From NCBI RefSeq assembly GCF_000515315.1, contig NZ_KI911562.1, forward strand, positions 1,694,505-1,758,504: 64,000 bases of DNA, read 5' to 3'. Source of the stretch: Asinibacterium sp. OR53 (GTDB lineage: Bacteria > Bacteroidota > Bacteroidia > Chitinophagales > Chitinophagaceae). This document shows positions 57,087 through 64,000 of this stretch, in pieces. The notes beneath the pieces are model-generated. The model did not search any database and had not been told where the DNA came from. It worked only from the letters and a program-made list of their open reading frames with translations. The position numbers were made by a program, and so were the translations under genes. Position 1 is the stretch's first letter. Each line of letters begins with the position of its first letter.

Positions 57087-57169
57087 ATTTTCAAATTTCG
57101 TTTTGAAAACAAATAGTATACACTTGCTGCATATGGGCAGACTGATGGGGGGATATTTTAACTACGCAG

Positions 57170-57925
57170 CTATACCTGCACAGGAATACTGTGCACGGCT
57201 GCGCTCAATTCTTTGATCAGTGTAGGATCTTTTTCAATCGCATTGCCCACTACAATCACATCGGCTCCTGCCTTGCAGTTGAGATAGGCTTTAACGGGAT
57301 CAATAATGCCTCCGCCGATGATCAACGGCACTTCAATGTGACGCGCTACTTTCTCTATCATGGATTCAGGTATGGGCCGCTTGGCGCCGCTGCCTGCATC
57401 CATGTAGATGAGTTTCATTCCCAGCATTTCTCCCGCCATGGCCGTACACATGGCAATATCATTCTTGTCGGCCGGAATAGGCGTTGCGTTGGAAATATAA
57501 GACACAGTGGTGGGCGCCCCTCCGTCGATGACCATATAACCGGTGGGCATAATCTCGAGCCCGCTTTTCTTTACAAAAGGAGCGCTGATCACATGCTGAC
57601 CAATCAACAGTTCCGGGTTGCGGCCAGATATGAGTGAAAGATATAATAACGCATCGGCATATTTACTCACCTGGGAAGGCGAGCCGGGGAATAAAACAAC
57701 AGGAATAGCGCAGGAAGCTTTGAGCTGGCGGATGCAATCGTCGAGGTGACTGGAAATGACCAAACTGCCGCCCACGAAAAAATAATCGACTTTAGCATCA
57801 GTGGCCAATCGCACCAGTTGCGCGATCTTTTGGTCATCTACCTTATCGGGGTCGATCAATACCGCAAAAGATTTCCTGCCCGTTCTTTTCTTCTCTACAA
57901 ATTGGTTGTACAATGCTTGCTTCAT
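57170..57925 (-). CDS. Geranylgeranylglyceryl/heptaprenylglyceryl phosphate synthase family (PcrB-like)
   Basis: A 251-residue TIM-barrel prenyltransferase. This family makes the first ether bond of archaeal lipids from glycerol-1-phosphate and a polyprenyl diphosphate; bacterial homologues occur in Bacteroidota and Firmicutes. Motifs seen are FAVLIDPDKVD, VLFPGSPSQVSKYADAL, IYMDAGSGAKRP, PLIIGGGI and VIVVGNAIEKDP, the glycerol-1-phosphate and diphosphate sites. Chain length is not readable from sequence. The MEP enzyme Dxs in this window would supply precursors. Confidence 0.88.
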   Translation of the reverse strand: MKQALYNQFVEKKRTGRKSFAVLIDPDKVDDQKIAQLVRLATDAKVDYFFVGGSLVISSHLDDCIRQLKASCAIPVVLFPGSPSQVSKYADALLYLSLISGRNPELLIGQHVISAPFVKKSGLEIMPTGYMVIDGGAPTTVSYISNATPIPADKNDIAMCTAMAGEMLGMKLIYMDAGSGAKRPIPESMIEKVARHIEVPLIIGGGIIDPVKAYLNCKAGADVIVVGNAIEKDPTLIKELSAAVHSIPVQV

Positions 57926-58032
57926 TCAATATTGGATAGATGCTGTTGCAAAAATGCAAAAAAATCCATGGAAAGATACATATTTCGGTAGAAGTAGCTG
58001 CCTGGAGCGTTTTTTGTGTTTGTAAAAGGCTT

Positions 58033-58056
58033 AAGCCCTCGGAATCCGGCTTTTTT
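58033..58056 (+). terminator. Small hairpin with T run in the reductase leader
   Basis: AAGCC (58033-58037) and GGCTT (58048-58052) with TTTTTT following. The stem is short. As no plus-strand gene ends here, it could attenuate leader transcription or be fortuitous. Confidence 0.3.
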
Positions 58057-58155
58057 ATTTACGAAAAAAAGTTCATTTAAACTACAAAAAGATCAAAAAT
58101 ATTTCTACCATGTGTGCATTTTCCAGCAAATGCAACCCTGATTGGAGGTACGAAA

Positions 58156-58190
58156 AAATCCACATGCCTTATCCACAAGCAGTGGATATT
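58156..58190. promoter_or_regulatory. DnaA-box-like cluster
   Basis: TTATCCACA (58169-58177) is a perfect consensus DnaA box. TATCCAC and GTGGATA form a 7-bp inverted repeat across AAGCA (58170-58188), and AAATCCACA (58156-58164) is a 7-of-9 match. It lies 100-135 bases before the reductase ATG. Confidence 0.4.
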
Positions 58191-58291
58191 TCCGGCCTTG
58201 AATTGTGAAAATGGAAAGATATTTTCGTCAACCGCTTAACAATTCGTTAACCAGGGACTAAACCAACAAACCCGCTAAAAACTATACTTAC

Positions 58292-61200
58292 ATGGCTAAC
58301 CCACGCACTTCCAAAGGTTTACAGTTCAGCCGCCGCTTTACAGCAGAGGGTGTAAGCCCTTTTGACCAGTTCGAATACGATTACCGCGACAGTGTTATCA
58401 AAAACCCTAATGGTGAAAAGGTTTTTGAAATGAACAATGTAGAGGTTCCGAAACAATGGAGCCAGATCGCAACGGACATTCTCGCCCAAAAATATTTCCG
58501 CAAAGCCGGGGTACCCCAGCCAGATGGTTCGGTAGGCAGGGAAACCAGCGTAAAACAGGTGGCACATCGTATGGCCAATTGCTGGCGTGTGTGGGGAGAG
58601 CGTTACGGGTATTTCGCATCGGCCAAAGATGCACAGGTGTTTTACGATGAGTTGGTATACAGCATCCTCAACCAGGCTTGCGTACCCAATTCACCCCAAT
58701 GGTTCAATACCGGTTTGCACGAGAGCTATGGCATCACCGGCAAACCGCAGGGTCATTATTTCGTAGATCCCAAAGATGGTAAACTGAAAAAATCCACCAA
58801 CGCGTATGAGCGCCCACAACCCCATGCCTGTTTCATTCTCAGCGTGAACGACGACCTGGTGAATGAAGGTGGTATCATGGATCTGTGGACCCGTGAGGCC
58901 CGCATTTTCAAGTACGGATCAGGCGTAGGTACCAACTTCTCACAGATTCGTGGTGGTGGAGAGAAGTTAAGTGGAGGGGGTACTTCAAGCGGACTGATGA
59001 GCTTTCTCAAAATAGGTGACCGCGCTGCAGGCGCTATCAAGAGCGGCGGCACTACACGACGGGCAGCCAAAATGGTTTGTCTCGATCTGGATCACCCCGA
59101 AGTAATGGAATTCATCAACTGGAAAGTGCAGGAAGAAGATAAAGTGGCCGCATTGGTAGCTGCAGGATATGATAACAGTTACGAGGGAGAAGCGTATGCT
59201 ACGGTATCCGGACAAAATTCAAACAACTCTGTGCGCATCCCTAACAGTTTCTTTAAAGTGCTGGAAGAAGGCGGCGACTGGGAACTGAAAGCGCGTACCG
59301 ATGGCCGTGTGATGAAGAAAGTGCCGGCAAGAGAAGTGTGGAGCCAGATCTCTTACGCAGCATGGCGTTGCGCCGATCCCGGAACACAATATGATACTAC
59401 CATCAACGAATGGCATACCTGTCCGAAAGGCGGCCGCATCAATGCATCGAACCCCTGCTCGGAATACATGTTCCTCGACAATACGGCCTGTAACCTGGCT
59501 TCCATCAACCTGCGCAAGTTTCATGATGATGAGACCAATGTGTTTGATGTAGCAGGTTTTGAATATACTACGCGTTTGTGGACTACCGTACTGGAAGTAT
59601 CTGTGTTGATGGCACAATTCCCTTCTAAAGAAGTGGCGCAACTTTCTTACGATTACCGTACACTCGGACTCGGCTTCGCTAACCTGGGTTCTATGCTTAT
59701 GGTGAGTGGTATTGCTTACGATAGTGAAGAAGCCCGTGGTATTGCAGGTGCTATATCTGCTATCATGACGGGTATCGCGTATAAAACATCTGCAGAGATC
59801 GCTGCCTTCCTTGGCACATTTGATAAATACGAGGAGAACAAAGAAGACATGCTGCGTGTAATGCGCAACCACCGCGCCGCTGCTTATGATGCGGAGGATG
59901 CGTATGTAGGTATTGAAATCAAACCACAGGGTATCAAAGCCACGCATTGTCCCGATTACCTGTTGAAAGCCGCTACCCGTGCATGGGATGAAGCGGTTCA
60001 GTTAGGCGAACAGCATGGCTACCGCAATGCGCAAACAACTGTGATTGCACCTACCGGAACCATTGGCCTGGTAATGGATTGCGATACTACCGGTGTAGAA
60101 CCTGATTTCGCATTGGTGAAATTTAAAAAATTGTCAGGCGGTGGTTATTTCAAAATCATCAACCAGTCGGTTCCACAGGCATTGAAGAACCTTGGCTATA
60201 ATGCTAAAGAAGCGGAAGCCATTGAAAAATATGCAGTAGGTGCTGCGAGCTTTGAGGGCGCTCCTTTCATCAATCCGCAAAGCCTGAGTGAGAAAGGATT
60301 TACTGCTACTGAGATTGAAAAACTGAACGGCGCTGCGCGATCTGCTTTTGAGATCGGTTTCATCTTCAACCGTTTTATACTGGGTGATGAATGTATGCAG
60401 CGTTTAGGCTTTACAGAAGCGCAGTACAGCGATTGGAATTTCAACCTGCTGGAAGCGATCGGTTTCAGCGAAGCAGAAATTGAAGCAGCCAATGATTATG
60501 TATGTGGTACCATGACGGTGGAAGGTGCTCCTTATCTCAAAGACGCGCACCTGACGGTATTCGACTGTGCAAATAAATGCGGCAAGAAAGGAGAGCGTTA
60601 TATCCACGCGTATGGACATATCCGTATGATGGCGGCTTGTCAGCCTTTCCTCAGCGGCGCCATTTCCAAGACCATCAACCTGCCACATGAAGCAACAGTA
60701 GAAGAGATTGCGGACTGTTATTTGCTGAGCTGGCAACTGGGATTGAAAGCCAACGCCCTTTACCGCGATGGTTCCAAACTGAGCCAGCCGTTGAGCAATA
60801 AATCTTCCGATAAAAAGAAAAAATCGGCGGAAGCAGAAGAAGAAAAAGTGGCTGTTGCAGATACGGCTTCCAATATTGTAGACATGAGCCAGCTTACAGT
60901 AGATGAATTGCTGGATGAAGTACACAAACGCATGCAGGCTTCTACCGACACCAAGCTGAAGCGCCAGTTATCGCTCATCGTAGAGAAAAAATCCTTGCCT
61001 GCCAAGCGCAGGGGTTTTACACAGAAAGCCAAAATCGGCGGTCAGGTATTGTTCCTCCGCACAGGAGAATATGCAGATGGTACACTGGGTGAAATATTCA
61101 TAGACCTGGCGAAGGAAGGCTCTACGCTGCGCAGCTTCATGAACTGTTTTGCCATTGCCATTTCTGTTGGCTTGCAGTACGGTGTTCCGTTGGAAGAGTT

Positions 61201-61648
61201 CGTAGAGAAATTTGTGTTCACTAAGTTTGAGCCGGCTGGTATGGTAGACCATCCCAATATCAAGACTACTACTTCACTGGTTGATTTTGTATTCCGTGTA
61301 TTGGCTTATGAGTACCTGGGCCGTACAGACCTGGTGCATGTGCTGGACAGACCGCAGGTAGGCAACCTGGGCGATGATGATGGGGATGCCACTTTGCTGG
61401 GCAAGCCAGAGTTGAGCAGCATAAGAGTAACAGCGCCTTCGGCCAATGTTACACCGGCTGCACAACCGCAAAAATTACAGCGAGCAGCCGCACCTGTTAA
61501 AGCAGAAGCAGGGTTAGATGCTGTGAATGCTGCTGCTAAAAATATGCAGAGTGATGCACCGGCTTGTAACACATGCGGACATATTACCATTCGCAGCGGT
61601 ACCTGTTACAAGTGCCTGAATTGCGGTAACAGCATGGGTTGCAGTTAG
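58292..61648 (+). CDS. nrdJ: Adenosylcobalamin-dependent (class II) ribonucleotide reductase
   Basis: An 1118-residue enzyme that reduces ribonucleotides to deoxyribonucleotides using a B12-generated radical and needs no oxygen or partner subunit. The active-site N-x-C-x-E is in ASNPCSEYMFLDNTACNLAS, and other markers are VPNSPQWFNTGLHESYG, LSGGGTSSGLMSFLKI and MDCDTTGVEPDFALVKF. After a charged linker (about residues 830-860), a C-terminal part ends in a zinc finger (CNTCGHITIRSGTCYKCLNC). The long 5' region may carry control sites, and a terminator follows. Confidence 0.95.
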   Translation: MANPRTSKGLQFSRRFTAEGVSPFDQFEYDYRDSVIKNPNGEKVFEMNNVEVPKQWSQIATDILAQKYFRKAGVPQPDGSVGRETSVKQVAHRMANCWRVWGERYGYFASAKDAQVFYDELVYSILNQACVPNSPQWFNTGLHESYGITGKPQGHYFVDPKDGKLKKSTNAYERPQPHACFILSVNDDLVNEGGIMDLWTREARIFKYGSGVGTNFSQIRGGGEKLSGGGTSSGLMSFLKIGDRAAGAIKSGGTTRRAAKMVCLDLDHPEVMEFINWKVQEEDKVAALVAAGYDNSYEGEAYATVSGQNSNNSVRIPNSFFKVLEEGGDWELKARTDGRVMKKVPAREVWSQISYAAWRCADPGTQYDTTINEWHTCPKGGRINASNPCSEYMFLDNTACNLASINLRKFHDDETNVFDVAGFEYTTRLWTTVLEVSVLMAQFPSKEVAQLSYDYRTLGLGFANLGSMLMVSGIAYDSEEARGIAGAISAIMTGIAYKTSAEIAAFLGTFDKYEENKEDMLRVMRNHRAAAYDAEDAYVGIEIKPQGIKATHCPDYLLKAATRAWDEAVQLGEQHGYRNAQTTVIAPTGTIGLVMDCDTTGVEPDFALVKFKKLSGGGYFKIINQSVPQALKNLGYNAKEAEAIEKYAVGAASFEGAPFINPQSLSEKGFTATEIEKLNGAARSAFEIGFIFNRFILGDECMQRLGFTEAQYSDWNFNLLEAIGFSEAEIEAANDYVCGTMTVEGAPYLKDAHLTVFDCANKCGKKGERYIHAYGHIRMMAACQPFLSGAISKTINLPHEATVEEIADCYLLSWQLGLKANALYRDGSKLSQPLSNKSSDKKKKSAEAEEEKVAVADTASNIVDMSQLTVDELLDEVHKRMQASTDTKLKRQLSLIVEKKSLPAKRRGFTQKAKIGGQVLFLRTGEYADGTLGEIFIDLAKEGSTLRSFMNCFAIAISVGLQYGVPLEEFVEKFVFTKFEPAGMVDHPNIKTTTSLVDFVFRVLAYEYLGRTDLVHVLDRPQVGNLGDDDGDATLLGKPELSSIRVTAPSANVTPAAQPQKLQRAAAPVKAEAGLDAVNAAAKNMQSDAPACNTCGHITIRSGTCYKCLNCGNSMGCS

Positions 61649-61693
61649 GCAAACGGACGTCTCTTTGAAAACATATATACGCTAACCCTGAAG

Positions 61694-61720
61694 AGGCCGC
61701 TATGCAAATAGTGGCTTTTT
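61694..61720 (+). terminator. Terminator of the ribonucleotide reductase gene
   Basis: GCCGCTAT (61696-61703) pairs with ATAGTGGC (61708-61715), one G-U pair, GCAA loop, then five T. It lies 45 bases after the stop. Confidence 0.8.
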
Positions 61721-61832
61721 CATGCATGCAATCTTTTGCTAAATCGTTTTTTTCTTTTTAAAAACACGCATGTATTAACTCAAAAAGCTTTACTTTCATT
61801 GCTCTAACGAACACACTTCAAATTGTTGTTTT

Positions 61833-63572
61833 ATGGGTGATCTTCAGATCAAAAAAGAATCTAAAAAGTATGATGCTGTCATTGTAGGATCGGGCGCCGG
61901 TGGTGGAATGGCTGCCTATATGCTGGCCAAGGCCGGTCTCAAGGTCTGCCTGCTCGAAGCAGGGGCCGATTACGATCCTAAAATTCATTCTTCTCAATTT
62001 AAAAATCCCTGGGAATCGCCCCGTCGTGGTGCCAGCACCAAGTTTCGCCCATTCGGCGATTTCGATGGCTGTTTCTGGGGATGGGATATTGATGGAGAAC
62101 CTTATACAATGGCCGAAGGAACCAAGTGGGAATGGTGGCGCGCGCGCATGATCGGCGGCCGTACCAATCACTGGGGAAGGATATCATTGCGTTTCGGTCC
62201 GAAGGATTTCAAACGCAGAAGTATTGATGGATTGGGTGATGACTGGCCCATCAGTTATGACGACATCAAACCATATTATGATAAGGTAGATAAGTTGTTG
62301 GGTGTATATGGCTCTAATGAAGGATTGCCCAATGACCCGGATGGTATTTTCCTGCCACCGCCCAAGCCCCGCTTGCATGAACTGATGATCAAGAAAGCAG
62401 CTACCGGCATAGGTATACCGGTAATCCCATCCCGTTTGTCGATCCTCACCAAGAAGATCAATGATGAGCGTGGGGCCTGCGTGTATTGCGGACAGTGTAA
62501 CCGTAGTTGTAAGCTCTATGCCGATTTTTCTTCTTCTTCAGCCCTGGTAATTCCCGGTGCTACAACAGGTAACCTGGATGTGATTACACAGGCGATGGCC
62601 CGTGAAGTATTAACCAATGCAGAAGGACTGGCAACCGGTATTTCTTATGTGAGCAAAAGAGATATGATGGAATACCAGGTGAGTGGCCGTGTTGTGATAC
62701 TCGCTGCCAGCGCTTGTGAAACGGCCCGCTTATTGCTCAATTCCAAATCAACCCGCCATCCGAATGGCCTGGCCAATGAGAGCAATGTGGTGGGCAGGTA
62801 CCTGCACGATTCAACCGGTGCTGCACTGGGTGGTGTATTGCCACAGCTTTTCGGCCGTAAACGTTACAATGAAGATGGGGTGGGCGGTATGCACGTATAT
62901 ACCCCCTGGTGGCTCGACAATAAAAAACTCGATTTCCCTCGCGGTTATCATATTGAATATTGGGGCGGCATGTCGCAACCGGCTTATGGCTTTGGTTTTG
63001 GCCTGGAAAATCTCAATGGTAAATATGCCGTGAATGGTAAAACCAAAGAGACGGGCGGTTACGGTGCTTCCCTGAAAGAAGATGCGCGTTTCTTTTATGG
63101 CGCCAATGTTGGTATGGCAGGAAGGGGAGAAGCCGTAGCGAATTACAATAACCTCTGCGAGATAGATCCCAATGTAGTGGACAAATATGGTATCCCTGTT
63201 TTGCGTTTCAATGTAAAACATTCCGACTACGAGATCAAGCAGGCCAAGCACATGAAAGAGACCTTCAAGGAAATCATGCACAACATGGGTGCCGTGATTA
63301 CCTGGGGCGGCGATGATAATGAGAAGAATAATTACGGATTGAGTAACCCGGGTAATATCATTCACGAAGCAGGAACCGTACGTATGGGAGCCGATCGTAA
63401 ATCGTCGGCGCTCAACAAATGGAGCCAGGCACACGATTGTAAAACATTGTTCTGTGTAGATGGCAGTCAGTTCACTTCACAGGCCGATAAGAACATTACC
63501 TGGACCATCCTTGCGCTCTCCATGAGGGCATCTGAATACATCATCGATGAAATGAAAAAACAAAACTTATAA
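61833..63572 (+). CDS. GMC-family FAD dehydrogenase (gluconate/glucose dehydrogenase type)
   Basis: A 579-residue flavoprotein of the glucose-methanol-choline family. The FAD loop is AVIVGSGAGGGMAAYMLAKA (about residues 12-31), and the C-terminal substrate/flavin part is FCVDGSQFTSQADKNITWTI. Four cysteines, C216-x2-C219-x2-C222-x3-C226, lie in the middle, a spacing like Fe-S ligands. Related FAD-dependent glucose dehydrogenases hold a 3Fe-4S cluster in this region. The next gene is the matching small subunit. Substrate is likely a sugar or polyol, not determinable here. Confidence 0.88.
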   Translation: MGDLQIKKESKKYDAVIVGSGAGGGMAAYMLAKAGLKVCLLEAGADYDPKIHSSQFKNPWESPRRGASTKFRPFGDFDGCFWGWDIDGEPYTMAEGTKWEWWRARMIGGRTNHWGRISLRFGPKDFKRRSIDGLGDDWPISYDDIKPYYDKVDKLLGVYGSNEGLPNDPDGIFLPPPKPRLHELMIKKAATGIGIPVIPSRLSILTKKINDERGACVYCGQCNRSCKLYADFSSSSALVIPGATTGNLDVITQAMAREVLTNAEGLATGISYVSKRDMMEYQVSGRVVILAASACETARLLLNSKSTRHPNGLANESNVVGRYLHDSTGAALGGVLPQLFGRKRYNEDGVGGMHVYTPWWLDNKKLDFPRGYHIEYWGGMSQPAYGFGFGLENLNGKYAVNGKTKETGGYGASLKEDARFFYGANVGMAGRGEAVANYNNLCEIDPNVVDKYGIPVLRFNVKHSDYEIKQAKHMKETFKEIMHNMGAVITWGGDDNEKNNYGLSNPGNIIHEAGTVRMGADRKSSALNKWSQAHDCKTLFCVDGSQFTSQADKNITWTILALSMRASEYIIDEMKKQNL

Positions 63573-63574
63573 CA

Positions 63575-64000
63575 ATGGACAGAAGAAAATCCATTAAAGC
63601 CCTGGTAGTAGGAACCGTATCCACTGGCCTCATCATTGAGGCTTGTAAGCCAGGCGAAAAGAAAGCAGCAACTGCGGTTGCCGATACGGGTGCAGACGCT
63701 GATCGCATGCAGGAAGAAAAGGATTACCTGAAAAAACTCAACGATAAATTCTTCACGGCACAGGAAATGGCCACACTTACAGTGCTGGCAGATATCATTG
63801 TACCCAAAGATGCAGTGAGTGGCAGCGCCAGTGATGCCAAAGTGCCCGACTTCCTGGAGTTCATCGTAAAAGACATGCCCAAACACCAGACGCCTATGCG
63901 CGGTGGCTTGCGCTGGCTCGATGTACAATGCCTGAAGCAGTATGGTAAAGCATTTACGGATTGTGATCACCAGCAGCAAATTGCCATGGTAGACCAGATC
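63575..64000 (+). CDS. Gluconate 2-dehydrogenase subunit 3-family protein, 5' part
   Basis: Cut by the window end after 142 codons. The start MDRRKSIKALVVGTVSTG resembles a twin-arginine signal and is followed by IIEACKPG, a lipobox-like Cys, so it may be an exported lipoprotein. The following FTAQEMATLTVLADIIVPKD and VPDFLEFIVKDM are typical of the subunit 3 family (PF13618), which helps export and mature the GMC flavoprotein. It begins 2 bases after the dehydrogenase stop. A cytochrome subunit could lie beyond the window. Confidence 0.85.
   Translation, partial: MDRRKSIKALVVGTVSTGLIIEACKPGEKKAATAVADTGADADRMQEEKDYLKKLNDKFFTAQEMATLTVLADIIVPKDAVSGSASDAKVPDFLEFIVKDMPKHQTPMRGGLRWLDVQCLKQYGKAFTDCDHQQQIAMVDQI

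Larger units (their letters stand above)
57926..58291. other. 366-base control region upstream of the ribonucleotide reductase gene
   Basis: There is no convincing gene here; a 32-codon open frame from 58110 has no recognisable features. It contains a GGCTTAAGCC palindrome with an AAGCC/GGCTT hairpin and T run (58029-58056), and a cluster of DnaA-box-like sites at 58156-58190. No cobalamin-riboswitch B12 box was found. Confidence 0.5.

Noticed and set aside
58156-58190. DnaA boxes as a replication origin
   Set aside because: Only three sites, no dnaA/dnaN neighbours and no AT-rich unwinding repeats nearby.
58110-58208. Small open frame of 32 codons in the reductase leader
   Set aside because: It overlaps the DnaA-box cluster, has no recognisable features, and could be chance.
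57926-58291. Cobalamin riboswitch upstream of the B12-dependent reductase
   Set aside because: No B12 box or the conserved core of that aptamer could be found, and the space is short for one.

Overview
The window is chromosomal DNA of a Bacteroidota bacterium, most likely from the family Chitinophagaceae. This is an inference from gene content. The pointers are gldF/gldG gliding genes, a fused murF-alr gene, a bacterial GGGPS-family prenyltransferase, a TraR/DksA protein with a lysine/alanine/proline tail, TAnnTTTG-type promoter motifs, few Shine-Dalgarno sites and many SusD-free lipoproteins. No tRNA, rRNA, CRISPR array, transposase or phage gene was seen.

Layout. 1-2.8 kb: the end of a sugar-acid operon (KDPG-type aldolase, MFS transporter, DUF6807 protein). 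2.9-6.7 kb: small genes, then acpP-fabF-rnc and a methylmalonyl-CoA epimerase. 6.8-8.9 kb: iscS-iscU-iscA. 9.1-16.4 kb: an accessory stretch with a DUF6266-like protein, a four-gene module (secreted Cys-rich protein, membrane protein, NarL-type kinase and regulator), two stand-alone LuxR-type HTH proteins, an outer-membrane barrel and a large lipoprotein. 16.5-23.2 kb: gldF-gldG (gldG carries a frameshift), terC, murF-alr, lspA. 23.3-33.7 kb: a complete glutamate-to-protoheme locus, with hemA-C-D-E-F-B-L on the minus strand and hemH-hemJ diverging on the plus strand. 33.8-46.4 kb: ileS, a TraR/DksA protein, an ABC exporter, rbfA, a LolC/E-type permease, a half-transketolase, an FkbM methyltransferase, frr, a DMT transporter, mscL and scpA. 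46.4-57.9 kb: dxs, a LytS/LytR-type two-component pair, an M28 peptidase, a Kir-type K+ channel, the alkylation-repair pair ada-alkB, an AraC regulator with an aldo/keto reductase, an M23 peptidase and a GGGPS-family enzyme. 58.3-64 kb: a B12-dependent ribonucleotide reductase, then a GMC dehydrogenase and its small subunit, which is cut by the window end.

Three observations stand out. (1) The isoleucyl-tRNA synthetase carries G-I-H-H where class I enzymes have H-I-G-H; published work on IleRS2 enzymes links this swap to extreme mupirocin resistance. (2) A family of long palindromic repeats (about 80-110 bp, eight copies or fragments) is scattered through the window and concentrated in the heme locus. 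One copy lies in frame inside hemC, and others supply the stop codons of hemD and the epimerase gene. (3) gldG is split by one extra C in a CCCC run, which is either a real lesion or a sequencing error.
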